In this document: one piece after another, positions 17,458-26,468 of the stretch
How positions within the stretch are numbered: position 1 is the stretch's first letter
Layout of the letters: each line of letters begins with the position of its first letter
Assembly: GCA_002366565.1 (NCBI GenBank)
Contig: DFBJ01000012.1
Location: 620,001 to 684,000 of the forward strand
Reading direction: 5' to 3'
Origin: Bacteriovoracaceae bacterium UBA3083
GTDB taxonomy: Bacteria; Bdellovibrionota; Bacteriovoracia; Bacteriovoracales; Bacteriovoracaceae
DNA length: 64,000 nt
Program-made: the position numbers and the translations under genes
Notes under the pieces: generated by a model
The model's database searches: none
Told to the model about the DNA's origin: nothing
The model's input: only the letters and a program-made list of their open reading frames with translations

Positions 17458-19729
17458 AGCAAAAGATAATTGCAGGAAGAAGGAGTAGATCAGTAACTAA
17501 AGCAATTGATAGAACTAGTGCACAAAGAATTCCAAAGTTAATGTTTGGAGTTAGATTTGCGAACATAAATAAACCAAAGCACGAAACTAAAATAACAGTT
17601 GTAACAATCAGTGCTAGTCCGGTTGAAGTAAATACTTTAACCATAGCTTCAAATATACTAAGCCCACTCTTCCTTAGTAAGTTATAATGACTAAGAAAAT
17701 GTATCGTATCATCTACAGCAATCCCAAGAGTCACACTGGCCACAATTGCACAGCCAATATCAATAGGTTTATCTAAAAGAGTAAGCGCACCTGCTCCAAA
17801 GATAATAGGTAAAACATTAGGTATAAGACTTAGAAGCCCTAGTTTAATATTTTTAAAAATTAAAATCATTATGACTGTAATAAGTGTTAGGGCCATAGCG
17901 ATTGAAGTGAAGAAAGTGAAGACAACATAGCTATTCATTCTATGAAAAAGAATAGGCTTCCCTGTTGTTTTAACATTTAATCCAATTTCTTTAGCTTTTC
18001 TTTCATAGTCTTCAACACCTCGAAGTGAATCTTTCGATGTCTGCAATGACCATAGGATAGAAAGCCTTAGCTTTTGCTGAGGGAGGTCCATTCTATTATT
18101 TAGGTCCATCCCAACAGGAAGTGACATTGTGTACATAAACAATTCTTGAGCGATCTGATCTTTTCGTTCAGGAATTTTAAAGAATTCTTTCTTTCCTTCA
18201 TTTAGTGATTGATTCATCTCTTTTAAAATATTGATTACACTAAGAGACTTATTCACATACTCTTTCTCTTCCAGCCACTCTTGAAATGATTCTACTTTAT
18301 ATAGAAATTCCGGAGAAGTAACTCCACCTGCAACTCCAGAATCTACAATCAGCTCAGGTCCACCTACGCCACCATACGAATTTAAAATAAACCTATTTCC
18401 ATAAGAAATAGGATCTTCATCAGAGAAGTATGTATACGGGTCTGAGTTAATTTCATTTTTTATTGCTAGATAAGTAAATAAGCTAGATATCAAAAAGAAA
18501 CTTCCTATAATAGCAATCCTATATTTTTTTACAAAATCTAAATACTTTCGAACAGTGTCTTCCGGCAGTACTTTGACTTTGAGACTTTTAGGCGTTTGAT
18601 TTTTATTAAAAATAATTAATAAAGGTACCGCTGTTAAATAAGTATAGAGAAAAGCAAAAAACGTTCCTACCCCAGCAAGAACACCGAGGTCTGCCACAGG
18701 TTTAATATCGCTAGACGTAAGAGAGAAGAAACCAATCATTGTTGAAAAAGTAGTTAAGAATATTGGCCATAGATTCTTTCTTAAGGTGTGGGTACAAGCA
18801 TGAAACCGGTCTCCAGTCCTAGCAAACTCATCGTAAAAAGAGGCCATCAAATGAACAGAGTCAGCAACAGATATGGCAATTAAGATTGAGGGTAATACAA
18901 ATGTTAAACTATTAACAGTAAAGCCAAAAAGCCCTATGAGACTCGTTGTAGAGACTAACGAGAGAGTGATAATGACCATTGGAATAACAACACCAATTAA
19001 ACTTCTAAAGCAGAATATGAGATAAACCATAACTAAGATAAGAAGTAATGGAGACATTGTATAAAGGTCATCGAATGAAACCTTCTGAAACCTGTCTGAC
19101 AGAGGAGGTTGTCCCATGTAGTGAAAAGTTAATCCCTTTTCATCTCTATAATTTTCAGTTGTTTTCTTTAGTCCTTCAGTAATTTTTGCATAATCAGGAG
19201 CCTTATCAGGATTATGTGAAATGAATGCATAAATGGAAGCACTTTTACCATCTTCACTAATGTAGTACCCAGGTATTACCTTATGATCTAAGGCTTCTTT
19301 TCTTTTTTGAGTAAGATACTCTTGATCTTTAATCTTTTCAGAATATAGAAATTCTTCAGTTAAAATTTCATCTTCAAAGGACCTAGTCCAATAAAAGTTA
19401 GTAAGAGATTGTACTCTCATAACTTCTGGGACCTTCCACATTTTTTCAGTAAGGTCTTCCAGCATACTCATAAACTTAGGATTAAAAACATCTGAGTCTG
19501 ACTCAATAACTAGAACCGCAGACTCATCATTTCCAAATGTTTTTTCAAAGTTCTCTAAAGTTTTTATATTTGGATCACTACTTGCAAACCAAACTTTGGC
19601 AGAGAAATCCATCTTCGTATTCGCTAGGAAAGGTAGTCCAGAAAGAAAGATTAGGGCCGCAATCAATAAGCATTTATATTGATGAAGGACAACAAAGTTA
19701 ACAAGTCTATTTCTTATTTGATTATGCAC
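17441..19729 (-). CDS. MMPL/RND-superfamily membrane transporter
   Basis: A 762-residue protein with the duplicated RND layout: helix 1 near residues 18-36, a large periplasmic loop, five helices, a second helix near 400, a second loop and five final helices. The two conserved transmembrane acidic stretches are SILIAISVADSVHL and SVTLGIAVDDTIHF, typical of the HAE3/MMPL/Patched group. No membrane-fusion or outer-membrane partner gene is adjacent. The family moves lipids, hopanoids or hydrophobic compounds using the proton gradient. It faces the MATE gene across a roughly 100-bp divergent intergenic region. Confidence 0.88.
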   Translation of the reverse strand: MHNQIRNRLVNFVVLHQYKCLLIAALIFLSGLPFLANTKMDFSAKVWFASSDPNIKTLENFEKTFGNDESAVLVIESDSDVFNPKFMSMLEDLTEKMWKVPEVMRVQSLTNFYWTRSFEDEILTEEFLYSEKIKDQEYLTQKRKEALDHKVIPGYYISEDGKSASIYAFISHNPDKAPDYAKITEGLKKTTENYRDEKGLTFHYMGQPPLSDRFQKVSFDDLYTMSPLLLILVMVYLIFCFRSLIGVVIPMVIITLSLVSTTSLIGLFGFTVNSLTFVLPSILIAISVADSVHLMASFYDEFARTGDRFHACTHTLRKNLWPIFLTTFSTMIGFFSLTSSDIKPVADLGVLAGVGTFFAFLYTYLTAVPLLIIFNKNQTPKSLKVKVLPEDTVRKYLDFVKKYRIAIIGSFFLISSLFTYLAIKNEINSDPYTYFSDEDPISYGNRFILNSYGGVGGPELIVDSGVAGGVTSPEFLYKVESFQEWLEEKEYVNKSLSVINILKEMNQSLNEGKKEFFKIPERKDQIAQELFMYTMSLPVGMDLNNRMDLPQQKLRLSILWSLQTSKDSLRGVEDYERKAKEIGLNVKTTGKPILFHRMNSYVVFTFFTSIAMALTLITVIMILIFKNIKLGLLSLIPNVLPIIFGAGALTLLDKPIDIGCAIVASVTLGIAVDDTIHFLSHYNLLRKSGLSIFEAMVKVFTSTGLALIVTTVILVSCFGLFMFANLTPNINFGILCALVLSIALVTDLLLLPAIIFCFKDQE

Positions 19730-19832
19730 TTTTTTACTCTATATTTATAATTACTTAAGGCAATTAGGGCTTTGTATATATAATTATCTGCTATTGATTG
19801 CATAATAACAACACTACTGATAAACGAAAACC

Positions 19833-21158
19833 ATGAAAAAAACATACTTTTTAACTATTAAAGAGATCTTCTTATTCTCTATCCCATTGATAGCTGGTCA
19901 AATTGGACAAATGCTTTTTGGAATCGGGGATATTGTCGTAGCAGGTAGGTATTCCAACGATGTAGTTGCTGCCCTTGGAGTAGCAAATGGTTTACTTGCT
20001 CCTTTAATGATGTTTGGACTCGGTGTGACGTTTGCTGTTGGTCCATTATCAAGCCAGTTTAGAGGTAAGAAACAAAAAGATAACTCATTATTTGCAAATG
20101 CTCACTACTTGATGCTTGCACTTAGTCTTCTTTTACTATGTGGTATAGGTGCCCTGATCCTACTTCTACCGACCTTTAATTTTAATCCAAATATATCTCC
20201 TTTAATCTTAGATTATATTTTAATCGCTGGTCCAAGTATTGTTCCTGCAATACTATTTCAGGTATCCAAAGAATATCTTCAGGCATGGGATAAGAATGTA
20301 TTTTCAAATGTTCTCATCCTAGTATTCAATGTCATAAACATTGCAATGAACTATATTTTAATTTTTGGGGAATTTGGTTTACCAGAACTTGGAATCAAAG
20401 GTGCTGCAATTGCCACGACTATATCTAGAGTTCTGATGTTCGCAACTCTATTTTTCTATACTAAATCAAAATTTGAAATCGATTGGAGCTTCAATAAAGT
20501 TCTATTTAAAAGAATATATAAGTTTGGAATACCTATTGGTCTGGGAACTTTAAGTGAAATCCTTATGTTTTCAGCAGTAACAGTCTTAATTGGAAAGATG
20601 TCTATTATTGCATCAGCTTCACATAATATTGTACTAAATCTTGCAAGTTGTACTTTTATGATCCCTCTCGCTATATCCAGCGCTGCTTCTGTTAAAGTTG
20701 GTAAGGAATATGGAGCCGGAAGTCAGCAGGGAATACTCCTCTACTCTTTGTCATCCATAATTATGGTTGCAATAATAATGATTGGAACTTGTGTAATGTA
20801 CCTAACAGCTCCAGACATTATCGTTAGATTTGCAACTGATGACCCAGAACTTATTAGCTATAGTGCTGGTCTCTTACTCTATGTCGGTCTATTTCAGATC
20901 CCAGATGGTATTCAAGTTACTCTCTGGGGAATACTAAGAGGATTAGAAGAAACAAAGTATCCAATGATTCTCTCGCTACTTTTCAATTGGTGCGTGGGAA
21001 TCCCTATAGGTTATTGGCTTGCCACGACCAAAGGAATGGAGGCCGCAGGCCTATGGGCAGGGCTGGCAATAGGTCTAACCATTATGTCAGTAGGTCTAAG
21101 CTGTGTATTCTTCTTTAAATTTCGAGTAGTTAAATCAAATTTAATCCCTATCGCCTAA
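19833..21158 (+). CDS. MATE family multidrug/cation efflux transporter
   Basis: A 441-residue protein with twelve predicted membrane helices in two homologous halves. Near the N-terminus are AGQIGQMLFGIGDIVVAGR and GLGVTFAVGPLSSQFRG, and a mirrored sequence in the second half includes SSAASVKVGKEYGAG. These are NorM-class MATE signatures; the family exports cationic compounds in exchange for sodium ions or protons. The ATG has no strong ribosome binding site. It is divergent from the RND transporter gene. Its stop codon lies inside a strong inverted repeat (21154-21184). Confidence 0.92.
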   Translation: MKKTYFLTIKEIFLFSIPLIAGQIGQMLFGIGDIVVAGRYSNDVVAALGVANGLLAPLMMFGLGVTFAVGPLSSQFRGKKQKDNSLFANAHYLMLALSLLLLCGIGALILLLPTFNFNPNISPLILDYILIAGPSIVPAILFQVSKEYLQAWDKNVFSNVLILVFNVINIAMNYILIFGEFGLPELGIKGAAIATTISRVLMFATLFFYTKSKFEIDWSFNKVLFKRIYKFGIPIGLGTLSEILMFSAVTVLIGKMSIIASASHNIVLNLASCTFMIPLAISSAASVKVGKEYGAGSQQGILLYSLSSIIMVAIIMIGTCVMYLTAPDIIVRFATDDPELISYSAGLLLYVGLFQIPDGIQVTLWGILRGLEETKYPMILSLLFNWCVGIPIGYWLATTKGMEAAGLWAGLAIGLTIMSVGLSCVFFFKFRVVKSNLIPIA

Positions 21159-21184
21159 CAAGATTCTAACCAAAACTTGTTAGG
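21154..21184. repeat. 9-bp perfect inverted repeat over the MATE stop codon
   Basis: CCTAACAAG at 21154-21162 is the exact reverse complement of CTTGTTAGG at 21176-21184, with a 13-base loop; a G-T pair can extend it. It covers the MATE stop codon (21156-21158). There is no T-run after it, so it is more likely an mRNA 3'-end stabiliser or the first of two tandem hairpins than a terminator by itself. Confidence 0.6.
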
Positions 21185-21185
21185 T

Positions 21186-21231
21186 AACACTTACACGATC
21201 ACTAGACTCTTCTTTATAAGTGTTTTATTTT
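21186..21231 (+). terminator. Candidate terminator or attenuator upstream of endA
   Basis: AACACTTA at 21186-21193 pairs perfectly with TAAGTGTT at 21217-21224, followed at once by a T-rich run (TTATTTTT). The 23-base loop is long for an intrinsic terminator. It may end MATE transcripts or attenuate transcription into the EndA gene that starts at 21258. Confidence 0.45.
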
Positions 21232-21247
21232 TACCTAAAAATTCTAT

Positions 21248-21253
21248 AGGGGA
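21248..21253 (+). promoter_or_regulatory. Ribosome binding site deciding the EndA lipoprotein start
   Basis: AGGGGA sits five bases (counted from the GGGG core) before ATG 21258. It favours this start over the in-frame upstream start at 21177, which would put an extra 27 residues ahead of a perfect lipoprotein signal. Confidence 0.75.
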
Positions 21254-21257
21254 AAAG

Positions 21258-22304
21258 ATGAAACAATCACTTATGCTTTTAATAGCACTATCAATTTTTA
21301 CATCATGTGGTGATAAGCACACTTTTGATACTCCCGTTACAGGTGAAAGTACTGGTAACTATCAACAAACAGGTACTCAAAACCTTGATTCTATTGTAGA
21401 AATTGCAGCTCATGACAACCCTTCAGATTACTACAATGATACGTTCCATGCTAAATACCTATCTAAACTTTCAAATCCAAGTCAAATTTCAGACAAAGAT
21501 TTAAGTAATCTAAAATCAGAACTAAATAAAATATTAAAATGGGAACACACTAGAGTTCCAGGAAAGAGAGATTCAACAAAGAGATGTGCTAAAGGCGCTA
21601 AAGAGTCAAACTCATGTTATTCACATGACTTTAATACTTATAGAGATTACAGTCTTGCAAGAACTTACCTCTACGGAAAGATTCATCTTCAAGTAACTGA
21701 CTCTGGAGAATACGCTCTGGATACTCTTTACTGTCAAAAAGTATTCACAAGCAAAGATTTAAAGAATCCTCAATATGCAATTGGTGTTATGAGAAAGCCA
21801 GATTACAATACAATTAATGCTGAACATATTTGGCCAAGAAGTAAATTTGAAGAAGTGAAAGAATCAGATTTCTATAATTTAAAGTTAGCTGATATTCATA
21901 ACCTTGCTCCTTCGTATGCTAAAACAAATCAAGAAAGATGGAATTATCCTTTTGGTAACTTAACTCAAAACTCAACAGTAGTTAAGAACTTCTCAGAGTA
22001 CTGTGAAACATCAAATGCAGTAGTATTCTCAGAGAATGGAAATAACTACATTGAGGCACCTGATGCAGTTAAGGGTGATATTGCTAGAGCAATGTTCTAT
22101 ATGTCGACAAGATACTATAATTACAAAAAGCCAAATGCTATGAATATTGATTCAGAACAAGAAGCTGTATTAAGAGGGTGGCATAAGCTAGATCCTGTTT
22201 CTGATGAAGAAAGAGAAAGAAATAATAAAATATTCTCTGTTCAACATAATAGAAACCCATACGTTGATTACCCAGAGCTTGTTGACTTAGTTAACGATCT
22301 TTAA
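21258..22304 (+). CDS. endA: Lipoprotein endonuclease I (EndA family)
   Basis: A 348-residue nuclease with a lipoprotein signal: LSIFTSC places the lipidated Cys at 17. The core has the His-Me-finger motif INAEHIWPRSKF, then DIHNLAPSYAKTN with the second conserved His/Asn set, and DAVKGDIARAMFYMSTRY. EndA enzymes cut double-stranded DNA non-specifically outside the cytoplasm. An N-terminal region of roughly 100 residues precedes the catalytic core. The ATG at 21258 is chosen because of AGGGGA upstream and the lipobox. A second EndA without lipobox is at 33690-34538. In a predator it could digest prey DNA, which is inference. Confidence 0.9.
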   Translation: MKQSLMLLIALSIFTSCGDKHTFDTPVTGESTGNYQQTGTQNLDSIVEIAAHDNPSDYYNDTFHAKYLSKLSNPSQISDKDLSNLKSELNKILKWEHTRVPGKRDSTKRCAKGAKESNSCYSHDFNTYRDYSLARTYLYGKIHLQVTDSGEYALDTLYCQKVFTSKDLKNPQYAIGVMRKPDYNTINAEHIWPRSKFEEVKESDFYNLKLADIHNLAPSYAKTNQERWNYPFGNLTQNSTVVKNFSEYCETSNAVVFSENGNNYIEAPDAVKGDIARAMFYMSTRYYNYKKPNAMNIDSEQEAVLRGWHKLDPVSDEERERNNKIFSVQHNRNPYVDYPELVDLVNDL

Positions 22305-22312
22305 TCAAAGTA

Positions 22313-22342
22313 AACGTCTGAGTAATCCTTTATTCAGACGTT
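22313..22342. terminator. Inverted repeat between convergent genes, probable bidirectional terminator
   Basis: AACGTCTGA (22313-22321) and TCAGACGTT (22334-22342) form a perfect 9-bp stem with a 12-base loop between the stops of endA (+) and the DsbA-like gene (-). The T-run is weak on both sides, so efficiency is uncertain. Confidence 0.55.
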
Positions 22343-23132
22343 AAAGCTTTAAGCTTCCGTTCTCTACTAACTTTGAAATAATCATATCAAAATGTTTTAA
22401 AGGATAGGCCCCTCGAACTGGAATACCATTTACTAGAAACCCTGGAGTCCCTTCCATACCAAATCGAGAGGCTTCTGATAGATCCTCTGCAATCCTAAGC
22501 TTAATAGCTTCAGACTCTAAGTCTTTACCTAACCTTTTCATATTTACGCCAAGTTTCTTACTTAGCTCATTCAAGAACTTTTCCCCGCTCTTTAATTCAT
22601 TTTGATTAGTGAAAATATAATCATGAAACTCTATAGCAAGACTCTCTTTTTGAAGTCTTATGGCCTCATAATATTTTGCTGCGATAATTGCATTTTCATG
22701 AAAACTTAATGGAAGGTGCTTAAATACAAATTGAATTTTTCCCTCATACTTCTCGAGAAGAGTTTTAACTGTTTTATATCCCTTAGAGCAATATGGGCAT
22801 TCAAAGTCACTATACTCTACAATAGTAAGAGGAGCTCCCTTAGTACCTCTAATAAGTTCATCTTTACGAATTGAAGGCTTAAATGGATTATCAAATGCTT
22901 TCTTTAGCTGAATTTCTTCATCAAGTTTTCTTTGTTCAACTATTTTCTGCTGTCCTTTTCTCACCGCATTTTGAAATGCAATCACAAATTGGTCAGGATT
23001 ATTTTCAATAACTTTAGTTAAAATCTCTGGTCTTTCAATCAGGGTCTTGGTTAACTTCTCTTCGAATCTTTCTTGTGTGATACAAGAAGTGAAAATGAGT
23101 AATGGTGTTAAAAGTAGTAATTGTTTTTTCAT
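22341..23132 (-). CDS. DsbA-family thioredoxin-fold lipoprotein
   Basis: A 263-residue protein with lipobox IFTSC (Cys17), a charged helical stretch up to residue 80, and a DsbA-type thioredoxin domain. The domain has IVEYSDFECPYCSKGY with the redox pair Cys112 and Cys115, and the cis-proline loop GMEGTPGFLVNG. This class oxidises, isomerises or reduces disulfides in periplasmic proteins and resembles BdbD/DsbA-like proteins with a long N-terminal helix. The ribosome binding site AGGGGA lies inside a hairpin (23138-23167). It is downstream of the two-component operon on the same strand, 68 bp away. Confidence 0.88.
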   Translation of the reverse strand: MKKQLLLLTPLLIFTSCITQERFEEKLTKTLIERPEILTKVIENNPDQFVIAFQNAVRKGQQKIVEQRKLDEEIQLKKAFDNPFKPSIRKDELIRGTKGAPLTIVEYSDFECPYCSKGYKTVKTLLEKYEGKIQFVFKHLPLSFHENAIIAAKYYEAIRLQKESLAIEFHDYIFTNQNELKSGEKFLNELSKKLGVNMKRLGKDLESEAIKLRIAEDLSEASRFGMEGTPGFLVNGIPVRGAYPLKHFDMIISKLVENGSLKL

Positions 23133-23137
23133 AGTTA

Positions 23138-23167
23138 TCCCCTGTGATAAGATTTAACCACAGGAGA
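23138..23167 (-). promoter_or_regulatory. Hairpin that can hide the DsbA-like gene's ribosome binding site
   Basis: On the minus strand CCTGTG pairs perfectly with CACAGG across a 12-base loop, extended by two further pairs past one mismatch. The 3' arm contains the AGGGGA ribosome binding site that ends six bases before the ATG at 23132. It could regulate translation or be a weak terminator of the response regulator transcript. Confidence 0.45.
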
Positions 23168-23200
23168 TTTTTAAAGTGTCATCCGAATGTAAACTCTTAG

Positions 23201-23875
23201 TTAATTCTCATTGAATCTAAAACGATATCCAATACCACGAACAGTCTCAATCAACTCATCACTAAGCTTTTGTCTTATCTGAAGAACGTGTGTATCAACA
23301 GTTCTCGTAGAAGGATAGTTCTCATATCCCCAGACTTTATTTAAAATTTCTTCTCTTGAAAAGGCCCTATTCGGACTCTCAGCAAGAAGTGAAAGAAAAT
23401 CAAATTCCATTTTTGTAAATTCAGTAACTACACCATGCCAACGAATTTCTCTTTCATTTTGATTAATAACTAAATCACCACGAACTAAAACACCATCAGA
23501 AGAATCATTTTCTTTTTTTCCATGATCTCTAATTTGTACTCTAATACGAGCAATTAATTCTCTAGGCTCAAAAGGTTTAGTCATATAATCATTAGCACCT
23601 GCTTCAAGACCAATAACTTTATCGATTAAATCAGTTCTTGCAGTTAACATAATAACTGGTTTATTAAGGTCGCTCTCTCTTATCTCTTTTAAGAAATCAA
23701 CGCCTTGACCATCAGGTAACATCCAATCAAGGATAATAAGTTCTTCATCTTTATGAAGCTCTCTAGCTTGGGCCAGTGACTGTGCCCAAACAACCTCATG
23801 ACCTTCTCCAGTTAAATAACTCTTAAGAGAAGAACCTAAACTATCATCATCTTCTACTAGTAATAATTTACTCAT
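23201..23875 (-). CDS. OmpR/PhoB-family response regulator
   Basis: A 224-residue protein with an N-terminal receiver (acidic pair near 9-11, phosphoacceptor Asp50 in IILDWMLPDG, Lys in YMTKPF near 100) and a C-terminal winged-helix DNA-binding domain (about 125-224). The latter has FTKMEFDFLSLLAESPNRAFSR and the typical end TVRGIGYRF. Its start overlaps the stop of the kinase gene by 4 bp, so it is coupled with it. It is expected to bind DNA as a dimer when phosphorylated. Targets cannot be read; the adjacent DsbA-like gene is one possible target. Confidence 0.94.
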   Translation of the reverse strand: MSKLLLVEDDDSLGSSLKSYLTGEGHEVVWAQSLAQARELHKDEELIILDWMLPDGQGVDFLKEIRESDLNKPVIMLTARTDLIDKVIGLEAGANDYMTKPFEPRELIARIRVQIRDHGKKENDSSDGVLVRGDLVINQNEREIRWHGVVTEFTKMEFDFLSLLAESPNRAFSREEILNKVWGYENYPSTRTVDTHVLQIRQKLSDELIETVRGIGYRFRFNEN

Positions 23876-25473
23876 GACTGACCTTCTCCTTTCTGAGGAC
23901 GTCTATTTTTTAAGACAATACGAAAGGTTGTTGGATTTGGAGAGAAGCTAATTTCTCCTCCCATTTCCTTCACAACTTGTTTCACAATATTTAAACCAAG
24001 CCCAGTACCTGAACTTTTATTTCCTTTAGCAAACTCTTCTGACATTTCAGCAAAAGTGTGGAAATCACAATGCCCTTGATCAATTACGCAGACTTCAACG
24101 GCTTCCTTCAAGTATTCAACTCTAACTTCAACAGGAGGCTTTCCATGAAAGAATGCATTTCCAATAAGGTTTTTTAGAACAATTTGAGTCCAGTAAGAAT
24201 CTAGCCTTATGCTCTTATCCTCGACTGGTAAATTCAAAGTTAAGTCATCTCCATGCTCATCAATAAACGGCAGGGCCAAATCATAAATAAAGTCATTCAT
24301 CGATGAAACCTCTTCACAGTTCAGATGAATAAGCTTCTTTCCTTTATTGGCCTTTAAATAATGTCTTGAAGTCTCAGTTAATCTTTGAAGTCTATAGACC
24401 TCACCAGACATTCTTAAAAACGTCTCCTGAACCTCATCATCCATAGTATCGTACTTCTTATTTAACTTCTCCATAAGGAGTAACATACTTGTTATTGGTG
24501 TTCTAAACTCATGCCCTAGAATTCTTAGAGCAAGCCTTCTCTTTTCATCTTCATGCTTTTGGTTTTGTAGTCGAATAATTAATAATCTTACAACAATTAC
24601 ACAAATAAGAACTAGACCAAATAAGAAAACAATCGTCCCTTTATTGGCTATTGTTAGAATATGCCCTACTCGATATTCCCAACACAATTGACCATCTTGA
24701 TAGAAACAACTTCTCCCAAACTTATGATTGTGGAGAAAATAAGGAGAATCTTTTAAAAAGCTCTCCAAATCTTCTCTTGAGTAAAAGCGATATTCTAAGA
24801 TAGAGAAAAATGAAGGATACGTTATACGTGCGAGTAAGAATTCCTCAGTCAGAATAGTACCCCTACCACGAGAAACTTTACGAAGTGAATCTGTATCCAA
24901 TTTTGCAAGCAAAGCAAATTTACCACCTAGATCACCTATAGATTTAGTGATGAGTGCAAGCTCAGTTACGTGAAAGTATGGAAGGTTTTTTAAAACCCAT
25001 TCTCTATTATTTTGATTATTCTTATTTAAAAGGTACGCGAGATAAGCATAACTTTTACCACTTGGATGCATGTAAGGAGCTTCTCTAAAAAAGCTATCAT
25101 TCAAATTAGAAATTTTCCCACAACGAAATTCTTCCCACACCCACACTTTTTCAAAGTTCATTCTACTAAGCAATGACTTAAGTCCAGTAAAACACCCCTT
25201 ACTAGAGAAGTACTGAACACTCTTATCAGAGCCTGGCTCAGGAAGAGTATAAATAGGATCTATAAGTTGAAACTGTTCGGGTGAGTAATAAAGAGAGTTA
25301 AAGTTAATAATGGACTTAGGTGCCACAGACTTTTGAAAATTTAACTTAAGACGCGTTATATTTTCTTCATCCTCAGGTGTAGAAGTATAAGTCCCCTTCA
25401 AAAGAAGGGAAACATAACCTGTAGCAAAGGCCATAGATATTGCTGTAAATATAAGAATTAAATATAGTTTCAT
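23872..25473 (-). CDS. Membrane sensor histidine kinase
   Basis: About 533 residues from ATG 25473. An in-frame TTG at 25527 would add 18 residues in front of the first membrane helix and is less likely. The layout is helix 1 near residues 3-24, a periplasmic sensor region of about 230 residues with no recognised fold, a second helix near 272-295, a HisKA domain with LGHEFRTPIT (phospho-His near 320), and a HATPase domain ending in SSGTGLGLNIVKQVV. It phosphorylates the co-transcribed OmpR-type regulator. The signal sensed is unknown; the periplasmic part is rich in aromatic and charged residues and contains several cysteines. Confidence 0.9.
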   Translation of the reverse strand: MKLYLILIFTAISMAFATGYVSLLLKGTYTSTPEDEENITRLKLNFQKSVAPKSIINFNSLYYSPEQFQLIDPIYTLPEPGSDKSVQYFSSKGCFTGLKSLLSRMNFEKVWVWEEFRCGKISNLNDSFFREAPYMHPSGKSYAYLAYLLNKNNQNNREWVLKNLPYFHVTELALITKSIGDLGGKFALLAKLDTDSLRKVSRGRGTILTEEFLLARITYPSFFSILEYRFYSREDLESFLKDSPYFLHNHKFGRSCFYQDGQLCWEYRVGHILTIANKGTIVFLFGLVLICVIVVRLLIIRLQNQKHEDEKRRLALRILGHEFRTPITSMLLLMEKLNKKYDTMDDEVQETFLRMSGEVYRLQRLTETSRHYLKANKGKKLIHLNCEEVSSMNDFIYDLALPFIDEHGDDLTLNLPVEDKSIRLDSYWTQIVLKNLIGNAFFHGKPPVEVRVEYLKEAVEVCVIDQGHCDFHTFAEMSEEFAKGNKSSGTGLGLNIVKQVVKEMGGEISFSPNPTTFRIVLKNRRPQKGEGQS

Positions 25474-25695
25474 TGTCAGTTTATAAGTTAGTCTAAATGA
25501 TAGAAGTAATTGTCCGTAAACAGTCAATTCTTTGTCATAATACTAGGATATATTATCCATAATTTCAAAACCTTATAATAACTAACAACAAATAATACTT
25601 AAATATATGACCTATAACATAAAAGACATTTGTAAAGATGCGTTACGGCCGATATAAGTACAACTCATTGTTATCATTATATAAAAGGAATGAAG

Positions 25696-26466
25696 ATGCT
25701 AATTCTTGGAATAGATCTAGAAGGAATGAACGAAAACCTTGTCGAAAATGGGGTTAATTTAGCAAAAGATAGAGTAACAGAAATCGGTGCAGTTCTCTGG
25801 GACACTGAATTTAATCAACCTATTCAAATCTATTCAGAACTAATTCACGAAGAAGACAGAATTCCAATCTCAGATGAAATTGAAGAATTAACAGGTATCA
25901 ATGACATCATGTTAATTAAATACGGATTAAAAGGTGAAGAAATAAAAATGGGACTTGAGCGTCTTGCTTTAATAATGAAGAAAGCGGACTTCCTTATGGC
26001 CCACAATGGTCCTAACTATGATATCCCAATGCTTAGAGCATTATTTGAAAGATTTAGAGTTCCATTTCCAGAAATGAAATGGATAGATTCTAAAACTGAC
26101 ATTGAATTCCCTAAAAGAATTATAGCAAACTCACTCTCTGCTCTAGAGCATGCTCATGGGTTTATTAATCCATTCCCTCATAGAGCAGTAACAGATGTAC
26201 TTTCAATGCTAAAAGTAGCAGCTCATTATGACTTTGAAAGAATTGCAGCATTAGCAAGTTCGCCAAAAGTTAAAGTTATTGCTGATCTTCAAGCACCAAA
26301 CTGGAAAAATCAAAGAGACGTTGACGAATTCAACAAGATAAAAAGTAAAGTATCTAGAGCTCGTTTCTCTTGGAATCCTTCAAATAAAAAATGGTCAAAA
26401 AGTGTTCATAGAATACTTATTGAAGAAGGAAAACTAGGCTACGATTTTGACTGGTATGTTGAGTAA
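25696..26466 (+). CDS. DnaQ-like 3'-5' exonuclease (DEDD superfamily)
   Basis: About 256 residues. ExoI motif LGIDLEG lies at the N-terminus with EIGAVLWD after it, ExoII is AHNGPNYDIPML, and ExoIII is PHRAVTDVLSML, giving the four acidic residues and the His of the DEDDh class. The C-terminal third (about 180-256) ends in FSWNPSNKKWSKSV and is less conserved. The ATG at 25696 is preferred over that at 25690, because AGGA at 25686-25689 is then six bases away. Likely roles are nucleic-acid proofreading or repair in the cytoplasm. The DUF309 gene follows after 2 bp. Confidence 0.82.
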   Translation: MLILGIDLEGMNENLVENGVNLAKDRVTEIGAVLWDTEFNQPIQIYSELIHEEDRIPISDEIEELTGINDIMLIKYGLKGEEIKMGLERLALIMKKADFLMAHNGPNYDIPMLRALFERFRVPFPEMKWIDSKTDIEFPKRIIANSLSALEHAHGFINPFPHRAVTDVLSMLKVAAHYDFERIAALASSPKVKVIADLQAPNWKNQRDVDEFNKIKSKVSRARFSWNPSNKKWSKSVHRILIEEGKLGYDFDWYVE

Positions 26467-26468
26467 GA

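Noticed and set aside
25552..25564. Short GGATA-TAT-TATCC inverted repeat
   Set aside because: A 5-bp stem in AT-rich DNA is expected by chance and has no T-run.
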